Notes under the pieces: model-generated
Told to the model about the DNA's origin: nothing
The model's input: only the letters and a program-made list of their open reading frames with translations
Databases searched by the model: none
Shown: positions 1 through 12,507 of the stretch, piece by piece
Position numbering within the stretch: position 1 is the stretch's first letter
Layout: every line of letters starts with the position of its first letter
Source of the DNA: Heterobilharzia americana
Taxonomy: Eukaryota; Platyhelminthes; Trematoda; Strigeidida; Schistosomatidae
Assembly (NCBI GenBank): GCA_944470555.2
Contig: OX104134.1
Location: 13,309,248 to 13,373,247 of the forward strand
DNA length: 64,000 nucleotides
Direction of reading: 5' to 3'
Position numbers and translations under genes: made by a program

Positions 1-1929
1 TCTGCAATAGTGGAGTGGTGAGAGCATGTCCGCTGTTGTCGTTTCCGCATCTGTTCTCAGTGCTTCTGGTGGGATCCCGTCTAGTCCTGCTGCTTTCCCA
101 CATTTCAGCAGCTTTATGGCGTTCAGCATATCCACTTTTGTTGGAGGATTTATGTTCACTGGTAGTTCTGTGACGGCTGCAGCTGGTATTTCTGGATGAA
201 GTGCAGGTGGTGGTGGTGGTGGTGGTCGATTCAAGAGCTTCTTGAAGTGGTCGGCCCATCGTTTCCTTTGTTTCCCTTCTTTCGTAATTATATTTCCGTC
301 ATCATCTTTTACTGGTTTCACGTGTGTTGATCTCTTCCCATGTAGTAACCTAGTTATTTGATACAATGTTGTCAGGTCTCTGTCTCTCCTACCTGCAGCC
401 TGTTCCGCTTCACTTGCCAGTGTTTCGTAGAAGTGTCTTCTGTCATTCCACGCACTCTTCTTCACTTCCTTGTCCAGTGTTTTATACATTGTAATCAGTC
501 CCCTCTCCTCTTTGAGCATCCTTACACTGCTTCCTCTTCCTCTTCTGCTTCACCATCACCATCTTCCTCTCCATCCTCTATCAGCTTCCATGCATCCCTC
601 GAAATCCACTCCTTATCTTGGCTTCTTTCTTCTTCCTTCCTAATACGGCTGTCCAGGTTTCTTTCCACATAGCCTTCAAAGAATTCCAGTGCTCATCCAC
701 ACAGGTCTCTTCAGGGATGTTCCTCGATATCTCCCATTTTGTCTTGATGGCTGACCGGCGTGAAGATTTTCTTTGTAGTTTCGTTCTTCAGTTTCCGAGT
801 GTTGTACTTGAACTGCGGTCGTCTATCACCAGCTTCCTCGAAGGCGTTTAACTTGATTTGGAAGGCAGGTCCCTTGCACTAGACAGTGAGTGGTGTGAAC
901 CTACATCTGCTCCTCTTCTTGACCTTGTGTCAAGTAGGCTGACTGCGTCTCCACTTTCTTCACACTTGAGATAAAGTCGATCTGATTTTCAGTGTAGTGT
1001 GTCCTGGTGTCTGGTGAAATCCATGTTGCTCGCTTTGTGGATATCCTTGTGCTTCGAACACACTGCCTCGCCTCCAATCACCAAATTGTTGAATGCACAG
1101 AATTCTGAAAACAATTCTCCATTCTCATTCTTCATTTCACCTAGCACTTCTCGACCCATGGTTAGTTCTCTTCCTGTGATGTTCCCTCCCAGTTTGGCAT
1201 TCATGTCGCCACACTCATTGGAATTTCGATATCGCCAACTGACGTCTTGTCCAGTGCTGATTGCAGTTGTCTGTAGAATTCCTCCTTTTTCTCCTGCTCT
1301 GCATTATTTGTAGGTGCATAGTGTAGCATTGTATGATTATGACCTTCCTTCCTTTTGAGTTGAACCTCGCTGTCACAATCCTGATGCCGGAGGAGACTGG
1401 TTCCCACTGCATGAGAGAGAGCCCTCGATGCTCTTCAAGGGGACATCATGAGAGCCACTCGAAAACTCAGTGTGCTGTGCTCGTGGTTGTCGTCTGGGTG
1501 ACAATATCGGAGTAGATTATTGATTCTGCAGTTGATGGTTTGGAGAGTCCACTCCCATTCCATCTACTTTCGCAAATTCCAAGCACTTCAATGTGATACC
1601 TTCTCACCTCGTTTGCAATCTGGACTGCCTTGCTGGGTTCAAACATGGTGTGGACATTCCATGTCCCCGCGTTTACCTTCGCTTTCATCGAGAGAGAGAA
1701 GAAATATCGGCGAATTGGCTTCTGGGAGGCTTTCACCAACTGGCGTCATTTCGCCTCCCCGATTCCAGAGAGGAATTATTTTGTTATTATTTTTTTACAT
1801 TTTGTTTGTGCTTTGAAGTTTGTTTAGGGATTGGATTTGTTTTGCGGGTTAGGGTTGGTAGCCCTATGTCCAACCTTCCCTCTTTACTCGGGCTTATGGC
1901 CGGCTAGTAACTAGTGAACTAGTTAACCT
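1..1929 (-). mobile_element. RTE-type LINE, copy 1 (5' half, cut by window edge)
   Basis: Minus-strand non-LTR retrotransposon; its 5' end lies near 1929 and the element runs off the left edge. Reading down the minus strand one meets a 5' leader, the start of an apurinic-like endonuclease (GTWNVHTM, then CESRWNGSG, about 1560-1690), the GDMNAKLGG motif (about 1195-1210), the TWISPDTRTH segment (about 1000-1040), and a charged linker with the proline-rich segment before the reverse transcriptase (about 190-240). In this family the endonuclease nicks target DNA and the RT copies the RNA in place. The frame is broken many times, so this is a dead copy. It keeps the endonuclease aspartate in GDMNAK, unlike copies 2 and 3. 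Assignment to the RTE (SR2-like) group rests on motif recall. Confidence 0.85.
989..1739 (-). pseudogene. RTE endonuclease domain relic (copy 1)
   Basis: Broken endonuclease region of RTE copy 1. The N-terminal open stretch (1467-1739) contains GTWNVHTMFEPSKA, the alpha-helical segment IANEVRRYHIEVLGICESRW and a following NGSGL, matching the first motifs of LINE apurinic endonucleases. The C-terminal stretch (989-1204) begins at MNAKLGGN and contains GELFSEFCAFNNLVIGG and TRHQDT, in the region that carries the late catalytic motifs. The two parts are in different frames, with another frame used between about 1201 and 1412. No single start codon produces a whole protein. Confidence 0.75.
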
Positions 1930-2053
1930 GGCGATATTAACATCGATAATTATACGACAGGTATTTGTTCAAAATGTGCAACTCTTTCGAGATAACGATT
2001 TCATCTTGAAGAGATTGCTTTGATAATTTCGTCTAATCAAGGAGTAAATAATG

Positions 2054-2250
2054 AGGGAACCATCTTATTTGGTTGCATTGCATTTGTCAGGTAGCCCTAG
2101 ACCTTGGCTTTGTGGTTTTTGGCACTCGTCAGCAAGGCGTATCTGCAACCCTGCGGAAACTGATATCCCGTGTGAGATTGGAACCCATTTCGTAGTCAGC
2201 AACGTCACCAGTGACTTATTCGGGAGGCGCCTGTCCGATTTGAACAATAT
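2054..2250 (-). repeat. Decayed tRNA-derived SINE with hammerhead remnant
   Basis: On the minus strand a B-box-like GGGTTCCAATCTC (about 2180-2192) precedes a hammerhead-like stretch at 2094-2139. The order tRNA-like head then ribozyme matches the copy at 34.9 kb. Flanking words (CTGCA...CGCC, ACTCGTCAG on the plus strand) align with the 34.9 and 38.3 kb copies. Divergence is high, so the outer limits are approximate. Confidence 0.55.
2094..2139 (-). ncRNA. Hammerhead ribozyme relic, type I
   Basis: Minus strand: core CTGACGA (2126-2132, fits CUGANGA), a short helix II (GTG/CAC) and a GTC cleavage triplet (2100-2102). Helix I can pair GCCTTG with TAGGGC through six pairs including G-U. The second core box reads CAAA instead of GAAA, so the ribozyme is probably inactive. 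Confidence 0.5.
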
Positions 2251-2259
2251 TATACCAGA

Positions 2260-5200
2260 AGTTGACGAGTGAAATAGTAGGTTTTCAGCCAACCATCGTC
2301 TAGTTGTTTATGTAAGTGTGTTGAAAGAGCATCGAATGATGTTTAAAAAGACTTCATTAGTGCTATATTGTAATCAGGTTATTTGGTGCACAGGTAATAC
2401 TAAGAGTCACGCGTTATTTAAGTTCCCTTAACACAAGTATACATAGTTTATGATCATTCCTCCTTTTTACTGCATGTGAACTCTTTTATGTAAACCGTTT
2501 CGCTCGCACACCATTTTTACCGATTTCAGGTGTTATTTGTTACAAAGAACAAGAATTTGGCGAAATGTATATTTCTTTACAGTTAACTATTTCCTTATGA
2601 TGTTAAACTATTCATGTCTTAAGAAGTATATATACATTTGATACTTTTATATACTTCAGTTGCTAGTTTTTTATAACTCCAGTTGTCACCTTTTTATAAC
2701 TTTACCGGTGACTTGATAGAGCCTGAATTATATATGTGTGCCGACCTTTGTGTAATACCTTGAGATTCCACCCTTACTGGTCACTTAGATTCTCCTTAGA
2801 TAGAAAAGGTAGTAATAGGACAGGTGTATTTACAATGTCAACAGCAACATCAAACAATATCTGCAAATTACAAGGTTTATATATATTACAATAACCTAGG
2901 CTATATCCAGGCCCACTAGAATTAAAATCCTATTGATTTTTGTCTCTTCAACCAACCAAGCTAAGCGTAGTTCAAGTGACTATTATTCCCATAAATCAGG
3001 ATGACAGTTAGTGAATAGGGCAAAAATACGGAGTGGAAGTTTAGAAGCTGACAGAATACGAATTAGTTTCCGAACTGTAATCAGTATAATTGTCAAGTTC
3101 TCTGTTGCATGTGCTAACCGAAGTCAGTGAATCGAGCATGCAACTCGACCAGTAATCTGAGTAGTACTACTCTGACACTCACTGTGTTTTGCTTTCAATC
3201 AGTCAGTCGATGGGAAGTCAAAAACCTAGGTATTCTGCTCATCGGTGGTTGCGTGCCTACAAACTTCAGGAAATGTAAGTCCGTTTGGAGATTCAAACTT
3301 TCGTCATTCATCACTGACTGATGGGAGTGTATATTCAGCACAGCTTCCAGTCCATAGTTGATTTTTCCTGTTACCTAGTCACTTTACATGCTGAGTAGCT
3401 TTTTGTCTTTTGGATATCAGATTCTCAACAGAAAGCTTATTATGCCTTCCGAGTATACGATACTCACTATAGTGAACTGAAATGGATAAGTGGCCATCAC
3501 ATTTAAACTCTAGTTGTAATCAACACTTTGCATGCATGACAAGAAAAAGCAGGTTTATCGAATAAAGGCAAAATAAACGTCAACACGCTCCAGTGGATAA
3601 ATACTCAAATTTCTGAGACAGTTAAGTGAAAAATCTTGAGCAGTTTGGTTGTGTGTCATTTAAACAACGTGAAAAGTAATGTAAATGTTGGAAATGCACC
3701 TGAAAAATCAGTAAAGAATCCAACTTATAATCACCGTAGAGGTAGAAGTTGAAAGGTCATTGAATGAACTTTATGTGAATTGAAAGTCAGTGGTTAACCT
3801 TTAACTGCTTTGGAGATGTAAGTTATGTAGCATGATTTCCTAAGTAATTCTGATGCAATTTGTGTATACAAAAAGCAACAATCTGAGCTAAGAATATTTT
3901 CAATAAATTCTCTTCAGTTTCTATGGTTATAAAATGCATTTGTACAGCGTAAAACCAAGCCATGTTATGGGCAGGTACATTTTCAGAGTGGATTGAGATC
4001 TAGGTATTGTAAGAGAATCGATTTATCTTTCTAAATTAGTCAATATTTGGATGATACATATATAGAAGAATGATGTGATGGTGAACAAAAAGATAACGAA
4101 TAAGATGGTAGGAGTGACCTTTAGTTTGCTGAAGGCCAAGGGAGAAGTAACGCTTGGACATGTTCTTTCTGAATACAGAGTTCAGGCGTGACGAATCTTA
4201 TTGCGACAACCTCCGCTATGTTGGGCAGGCGTTAGCGAGCTGCATGTATGTGTGTTTGGTTTTCGTGTGAATTGTATTCCTAACAACAAGCTAACTTAAA
4301 TTTTTTCCCTCTCTTCCGAACCACGGTAATTTTCTAACGTATTACATAGGTGATTACTTCAACTACTCCAGAAAAATCACTTGTAGTAGTTATAAAACCC
4401 CCTTAGAACAATCATTCCTGCTATTCTTGTCTCCATCTTCGTTTGTCAAATCATCAATTTAAAATATTTGATGAAAATTTTATTTCTCTTTTTCAACTAT
4501 TTTCTGATTCATTAATTTTTAAAATATTCAACTCTGCTAACTTGTATATATCTGAAAATAATGCTATAAGATGCAGTGGTAATGACATTTCTCAAGCGAA
4601 TACAAATATTTTAAGAGCGAAAGATAATTTTCTGGATGGATTAGCAAAAGCAGTTGTATGTTTTCATGGCTTTTTCGAGTGACTATCAAGGTCACCCTGG
4701 CTACAACTGAAATGGTCAATTAGGATTCTCTGTCCTATAAAATAAATGTTTGCTTGGATTTGGATGATACATTTACTACGTTAAAATCACAGTATACTCG
4801 CTGGTAGATGCCATCCAATCAGCTTACGAATTAGCATGTCAAGAAGGAGAATGACCAGTTTTTGCACTTACAAATCAAAGGGATAGAAGATGACATTTCA
4901 GATGGCAATATATAAAATAAATTACCACATTGGCCTTTAAATAATCCCTTCTTATATGTGTAAAAGTCAGCTGGGTAAAATGTTTCACTAAACAAGCAAA
5001 AAGATAACCCCACTTACGGGTTTATGTTCCAGACTGATGCACGAACGGACAGACCAATGTAGAACCTAGTAAAGAAGTATGTCGGATGATTTCTTTACAT
5101 TTCGCAGCTGCACGCAAAGAACAAGTCGCTAGGAAACGAGTAATATTAAGGTCGACGAAAGTTTATGAAAGGAGAGAGAATTTAGAATGGTAAAAGTTCA

Positions 5201-6330
5201 GCGAAATATTCAGACCTCCAAAAATGTCAAGTGGTGAATATATTCGTGCAATTTTAACTAATTTTAAGCCATGCCACTAAAAGTCTTTAGAAGTTGATTG
5301 CTATAGTCTTGAAGGATTCAGCTAGGAGGTCTACATCTTCCCAAAGGCCCAGACTTATGGTCACAGACTTCATATATTAATGCCACACATTGATACGGTT
5401 ACCCTAAACCTCCTCCCAACTAAATCCCATTTCGTACAACGCTACAAGTTGAGGTAGGTGGCTTTTTTTCGTGTCCAATGGAAGTCCAAACCATCTCAGT
5501 CACTGAAGCTTCACAATCTTATCGAATGACTTGCTTGTCTCGCTTGATGCCATTGAGGTAGCTGCAAAACTGCTCGCGCGATAGCTTAATCACATACGAA
5601 CGTTGCTATGAAAACATTACCAATCGAAAATTTGTAACCAGTCTATAACTTCTATAGTCAGAAGTGTTACCGTTTTATAAAAGGACAAACTTGTTTACTG
5701 GAAGAGAATTTAGAACAAACTAACATAGTGAGGAAAGCGAAAGCACCTTAGTTAGTTGAGTGGTCAATGTATTCAGCAAATAAACTCCCAATCTCTACCC
5801 AGGAGAAGTTGCAGAGCAAACTTGTAGAATTCACAGGCGAATTCTGTCGTTATTTCCGGCTGACGTCCACGGGACATAAGAACTGAATGGCTGAAAACTC
5901 TAGCTAATAAGACTTAGAATTGATTTCAGTAGTTCAAATGAATCCGTGAGTCATCATCTTTTAATTTGTCTTCGTGAGTTTCAGCGTGGTCTCATCCAAT
6001 CTGGTAACCTTTTCATGAGTTTCAATCACTTCTGACTGCTTTCTTCTTTATTTATATGCGGTTCATGCTGATGCAGTCCCGTTGGACATGATAATAGGAT
6101 GTATGGTGACGTAGATGACTATGCAGTGATAATAGGACTCCTGATGATAGCGATAGTCTGTCCGTGGGTGAGCTTCACCTTTCGCATTTTGAAAACCATG
6201 GTCAGCACACGCGATATCAAGAAGTAGTTTCCGAATAACGCAAGCCCAGGGGCGGACACGTGCGTGAATTTCAGAAAAACTTCGCATGGAAAGAAATATC
6301 TAGGACACATGAAGCGTTGCGTTGAGAAAC
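2260..6330. other. Unassigned AT-rich DNA
   Basis: About 4 kb with no recognisable protein, RNA gene or repeat. The longest open stretch is about 80 codons (4443-4682), which starts at TTG and resembles no family I know. Nothing in the stretch supports an exon call. Confidence 0.6.
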
Positions 6331-8471
6331 AGTACAGCAGCCATCAAGATAACTGTTGTTATCTGTCGACTTCCGGAAAATGGAAAGAACCAGATAAATT
6401 TAAGAAGCCTTATTGGAATGATATGAATGAAATGGTATACTGTTATGTTTATATACTATTTTAATATGTTGTCTTCCTTTCTATGAGATGTAGAATCGAA
6501 GAATCAAACGACATCTTCGGTCAGCTATGTATGCTTGTAGATACTACAATATGTTTAACTCATTATCACTGCTACCAGGTGAGGAATATGAAGATTATTG
6601 AGAGGGCTTCCGCTATACCCACTCGTTAAACAACTACGGGAAAACACGCGGAAACATGCGACGAAAATAATCTTTGAGGAAAATCGTTGAAAAACTCGAT
6701 GTAAGGCCTACTGTCACTGACTGGACGTAAAGCAGAAGGATGGCAACACACCGAAAAATTCAATGCAAAATGGTGTATGACGCAAATAGAGAAGAATAGG
6801 TAGCGAAAACACTAAACCTATTTAACCATACTCTGTGCTACTTACTATTTGTTAGTAGCTGATAAGGAAATGCGGAATAAAGTGCACGACAATGGAAACA
6901 AGTTCTACTTAGTTTAAAAAGTTAGGGACATAAACAGAATTTACTACAATAATATAAATCTCATTATCCAATTTAAGAACAGTAGTCCTTCCTTATTCAT
7001 GGTGATACGGCTTTAGCGTAAGACTAGACAATATTTCAGTTGATTTTTATTCCGATTTTGAATTGAACGAAGATGAGATGAATGCTGTACCAGGGCAATT
7101 CATTATAGGTCAGTGGTCAACAATTTATGCATGACTATTAGTATTGAGTGTCGAAAGGCTTTGTAAGTGACTTCTGTTCACTTCAAAACAAAATTTATTT
7201 GGGCAGAGAGACAGAGACGCCTGAAGTTAGGAAACACATTGGTTTCGAATGTTTCTCCCTTTTATCAAAATTACTTTTCGTCTACATAAAAAAGCTACAT
7301 GTCCATTTATAATTTTCACACAACTACTTGTGTCATATACCTGTAAATTATGTGGTTACTAAAAAATGTAGGAAAACGTCAAACGAGCGACTGCAAAATA
7401 CTCAAATGGCCTCTGGGATTAGTTGTCTTTTGTTATTCTGTCAAATTACAGTAACCCCCTAGCTGTAACAGATGTGCAGATCAAGCTTTACGTAATGAAA
7501 GCAGAAGACTGACACCAGAAACGATACCAATTGGTTGCAAAATTGTACTAATAAGAATAGGTTAGGTTAGTCTAGAATATAGCTGTTTGTCGGATCAGTG
7601 TAACTCAGCTCACCTGGGGAAAGACTGATATGTAAACTATAACAATCTGAGTGGTTACGTACTGCCATTGGTCGGATATCGTATCGAATGTCAGCCATCT
7701 GCATTCAACTTGTGAACCTCAATCTGATCATCTTCACAAACATATGCTAAGAAGTTCAAATATATTTCCTGTATTCAAAAACAGCTACTTTTTCACATTA
7801 AAACTCTCTCAATATTACAGCTTTAAAATCAAGGGTAATTAATCTTGAATCTGTTTCGTTCCATCTGAAATTTGACCTCTTAGGTGACAGTTTGACTATA
7901 TACTTTATGGTTGCTTCTTAAGTTTAATAATCGTTGATTATACTTCATTTCCAAATGCTTGTCTAGTAACTGTATGATCAAACTGTTCAGAATGGGTTGC
8001 GGTGGTACATCACACATTTCGGGTAGACTGTCTTGTTTATGTTTTGTCAAGACAGCACTGAACTACACTATCTTACAAATGAATCTCAACAGCTGAAAAC
8101 GTTCACTTTTTTCTTCCTTGAAAGAGTCATGGTGGAACAAATCATCGTAAATTAGCCATCATACACTATTAATGTATTGCCCTGGTGCACTATTTCTTAT
8201 TTCACCTACCTTGAATTCAAAATTGCAATAAAAACCAACTAAGGTATCATCAAGTCTATTTTTAAAGTTGTCTCACTATGAAAAGTGAAGAAGTATTATT
8301 CTAAAATTGGATAATGAAATTTATATTAGTGTAGCGAGTTCTGTTTATGTCACTTACTTCTCATGTAACAAAAGTAACACTTTATTACTTCGATTGTATA
8401 AGGTGCATTTTTACTTGTACAATCCTGACGTAGTATATTCGAACAAATAACAAGGGAAACAAATATTTTGT
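6331..8471 (+). repeat. Left arm of 2.14-kb inverted repeat
   Basis: This arm is the reverse complement of 9092-11232. Checkpoints at 6361/11202, 7440/10123, 7651/9912 and 8341/9222 all sum to 17563, so there is no net insertion or deletion over the arm, and the stretches I compared were identical. Similarity fades within a few bases at both ends: scattered mismatches between 6331 and 6343, and near 8460-8471. No coding capacity is evident; the 63-codon open stretch at 7651-7842 appears in both arms and is not recognisable. Confidence 0.9.
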
Positions 8472-9091
8472 ACTATACTTCAACGCTTTGATCTTGCTGG
8501 GAGGATTCTTTTCAAGAATATGAATATGATATTAAGTCTTCAGATGAACGTTAAGATCATGATTCTCCGATTTTGGACTGTACATTGAAAAAGTTCATAT
8601 GATGAAAAACTCAAGCGTGCATCATTATGTGAATTTCGGTCACCTCTTCGTGTGGAATGAACTATGTAGGCCACATGAAGTGTAACCACTACAAACGCAT
8701 CACTGAGCGTAATCCTCTTTGGTTGTTGAGACGAGAATGTGAGTGAAGCAACCGCTCCATCCTAATCCATTTGGATAATATGGAGATGTCGCTTACCCAG
8801 TCTTCTTGCAAAATCGATACAGAGTCAAAGGGAATAAGTAAAAGGCAGTGCAGACACGTCACACGAGTGAAGCTTAAGCGTTGGCAATCCAACAATTTAC
8901 TTTCAAAGTTGGCATAGAGTAGAGTTAACTACGTTCAATTTGTTTTCCGTAGTCTTAATCTTTCTTCACTTTTCGTAATCAATTACACATTCATCTCCCA
9001 CTTGTGACTGATTATTGTTATCGTTTTTATTTTATGGTTGAGCTTCCCACGTTTAAACGTGAAAATTCCAATTTCCTATTAAAATCTCGTA
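8472..9091. other. Spacer of the 2.14-kb inverted repeat
   Basis: A 620-bp sequence between the two arms. I see no self-complementarity of note, no coding signal and no match to other parts of the window. Confidence 0.8.
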
Positions 9092-11232
9092 ACATAATAT
9101 TTATTTCCCTTGTTATTTGTTCGAATATACTACGTCAGGATTGTACAAGTAAAAATGCACCTTATACAATCGAAGTAATAAAGTGTTACTTTTGTTACAT
9201 GAGAAGTAAGTGACATAAACAGAACTCGCTACACTAATATAAATTTCATTATCCAATTTTAGAATAATACTTCTTCACTTTTCATAGTGAGACAACTTTA
9301 AAAATAGACTTGATGATACCTTAGTTGGTTTTTATTGCAATTTTGAATTCAAGGTAGGTGAAATAAGAAATAGTGCACCAGGGCAATACATTAATAGTGT
9401 ATGATGGCTAATTTACGATGATTTGTTCCACCATGACTCTTTCAAGGAAGAAAAAAGTGAACGTTTTCAGCTGTTGAGATTCATTTGTAAGATAGTGTAG
9501 TTCAGTGCTGTCTTGACAAAACATAAACAAGACAGTCTACCCGAAATGTGTGATGTACCACCGCAACCCATTCTGAACAGTTTGATCATACAGTTACTAG
9601 ACAAGCATTTGGAAATGAAGTATAATCAACGATTATTAAACTTAAGAAGCAACCATAAAGTATATAGTCAAACTGTCACCTAAGAGGTCAAATTTCAGAT
9701 GGAACGAAACAGATTCAAGATTAATTACCCTTGATTTTAAAGCTGTAATATTGAGAGAGTTTTAATGTGAAAAAGTAGCTGTTTTTGAATACAGGAAATA
9801 TATTTGAACTTCTTAGCATATGTTTGTGAAGATGATCAGATTGAGGTTCACAAGTTGAATGCAGATGGCTGACATTCGATACGATATCCGACCAATGGCA
9901 GTACGTAACCACTCAGATTGTTATAGTTTACATATCAGTCTTTCCCCAGGTGAGCTGAGTTACACTGATCCGACAAACAGCTATATTCTAGACTAACCTA
10001 ACCTATTCTTATTAGTACAATTTTGCAACCAATTGGTATCGTTTCTGGTGTCAGTCTTCTGCTTTCATTACGTAAAGCTTGATCTGCACATCTGTTACAG
10101 CTAGGGGGTTACTGTAATTTGACAGAATAACAAAAGACAACTAATCCCAGAGGCCATTTGAGTATTTTGCAGTCGCTCGTTTGACGTTTTCCTACATTTT
10201 TTAGTAACCACATAATTTACAGGTATATGACACAAGTAGTTGTGTGAAAATTATAAATGGACATGTAGCTTTTTTATGTAGACGAAAAGTAATTTTGATA
10301 AAAGGGAGAAACATTCGAAACCAATGTGTTTCCTAACTTCAGGCGTCTCTGTCTCTCTGCCCAAATAAATTTTGTTTTGAAGTGAACAGAAGTCACTTAC
10401 AAAGCCTTTCGACACTCAATACTAATAGTCATGCATAAATTGTTGACCACTGACCTATAATGAATTGCCCTGGTACAGCATTCATCTCATCTTCGTTCAA
10501 TTCAAAATCGGAATAAAAATCAACTGAAATATTGTCTAGTCTTACGCTAAAGCCGTATCACCATGAATAAGGAAGGACTACTGTTCTTAAATTGGATAAT
10601 GAGATTTATATTATTGTAGTAAATTCTGTTTATGTCCCTAACTTTTTAAACTAAGTAGAACTTGTTTCCATTGTCGTGCACTTTATTCCGCATTTCCTTA
10701 TCAGCTACTAACAAATAGTAAGTAGCACAGAGTATGGTTAAATAGGTTTAGTGTTTTCGCTACCTATTCTTCTCTATTTGCGTCATACACCATTTTGCAT
10801 TGAATTTTTCGGTGTGTTGCCATCCTTCTGCTTTACGTCCAGTCAGTGACAGTAGGCCTTACATCGAGTTTTTCAACGATTTTCCTCAAAGATTATTTTC
10901 GTCGCATGTTTCCGCGTGTTTTCCCGTAGTTGTTTAACGAGTGGGTATAGCGGAAGCCCTCTCAATAATCTTCATATTCCTCACCTGGTAGCAGTGATAA
11001 TGAGTTAAACATATTGTAGTATCTACAAGCATACATAGCTGACCGAAGATGTCGTTTGATTCTTCGATTCTACATCTCATAGAAAGGAAGACAACATATT
11101 AAAATAGTATATAAACATAACAGTATACCATTTCATTCATATCATTCCAATAAGGCTTCTTAAATTTATCTGGTTCTTTCCATTTTCCGGAAGTCGACAG
11201 ATAACAACAGTTATCTTGAGGGCTATTGTACA
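9092..11232 (-). repeat. Right arm of 2.14-kb inverted repeat
   Basis: Mirror of 6331-8471. The inner edge lies near the words ATATTTATTTCCC (right) and GGGAAACAAATATT (left). The outer edge lies at TTATCTTGAG (11211-11220), after which the two flanks become unrelated. Each arm also holds two older, diverged copies of a shorter repeat in opposite orientation, at about 9205-9400 and about 10450-10640 here. Confidence 0.9.
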
Positions 11233-12500
11233 ATATCTGTATCTAAGAATATGAAGAAAGTCTTACAATGCGAAGTGGCGAGTCAGTGGACTGCTGTGAA
11301 ATTTATGGGAGGAAGTAATTAAATTCATTATGCATGGACATTAGATGAGGGACAAAAAACTGCTTTTAGATCCATTCGTATCCTGAAAAACCGTTGGACA
11401 TTTAGCTGCGTTTACCTGTATGAATTCTTAGTTGAAACAGGCTTGATGGTCTGTGAATTCTTCAGCTTTGCGAATGAACTCCAGGAGTGCATGAAATGCA
11501 ATGCAATACCACTCCTTAATTCAGAAGCTGTGCCTGAATTTCGATGAAGCCTTATTTTTCGTTGAGCAAGGAAGTGAATGTCGTCTATAGTGCGCTGTTC
11601 TGATGTCACCAAACGTCTCATCATGAGTCACCCACAAACTGAAAACAAAAAACCTAGCTGCAAATTCAGTCCACGTGAAGGTTTATATAGAACTTTAGGA
11701 AACCATCAGTATCTACTGGTAGTTACAGAAGATCTCCAAATTGAGATGCATGATGGTAGACTTTTGCATAGTTGGATCTTTGAGAAGCCTGTTTAAAAAT
11801 TTATTCGGCAAAAAAGTGTCAAGAAACCTTAACCATGGGCACTAGTGAAGTACTATTCAGGAATAGGCTTCCTCGTTATACTGTAAGGACAACCCCAGGG
11901 ATTTTCCAGCAAGCCGTAAAAAACTGGTTGCTTTCTGGTTCAGTAGTAAATCATTAGACTCACAAAAAATCAGTATGTTCGAGTACCCTAGTAATCAACA
12001 ATTTACTAATAGTTCAAGTTTTGATAACAAATGTTACTTGTATGTATCACTTCATGGCATTTTTGTATACATGCCTTTAGGTATACTCAGTCTCGTAAAT
12101 TTTTAAGATCTCATTAAATCCAACTAATTTTAACTGGCTGGAGATGCTGTTACTCCGAATGTTCGCAGTGTGATTTTATGAGTGAAACAGCATAAGAAGT
12201 AGGTGGAAAGAGTGACAGTAATAGAAGTATGATGCATATATGGTCAGAAGATTGCACTGTACGAATCACTGAAAAATTCAGTGGGTGCTCAGAGAAGCCA
12301 ACATCTAATCTTTAAAGATTGGGATTATAACTGTTTTATCCAGGTTGGGAAATTGATGAGGAAAACAGTCTAAACTAGCTAAAACTTCAGCTGCAAACGT
12401 CATAAGCTCATTGACAAGATTTTGTGAATTTGACTTGTTAACTTTTAACAATTAGTACCTTTGATAAAATAAAACACAAATATGAGAAGATAGGGATTAT
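11233..12500. other. Unassigned DNA
   Basis: No family recognised. Overlapping open stretches of about 70 codons on both strands near 11412-11796 look like chance frames. Confidence 0.5.
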
Positions 12501-12507
12501 CTGAAAC

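Noticed and set aside
4443..4682. 80-codon open stretch starting at TTG, possible exon
   Set aside because: Plausible composition but no recognised domain, no defended splice sites and no second exon nearby.
7651..9912. Identical 63-codon open stretches in the two palindrome arms as a conserved gene pair
   Set aside because: Identity comes from the whole arm being duplicated, not from selection on the protein; no domain is visible.
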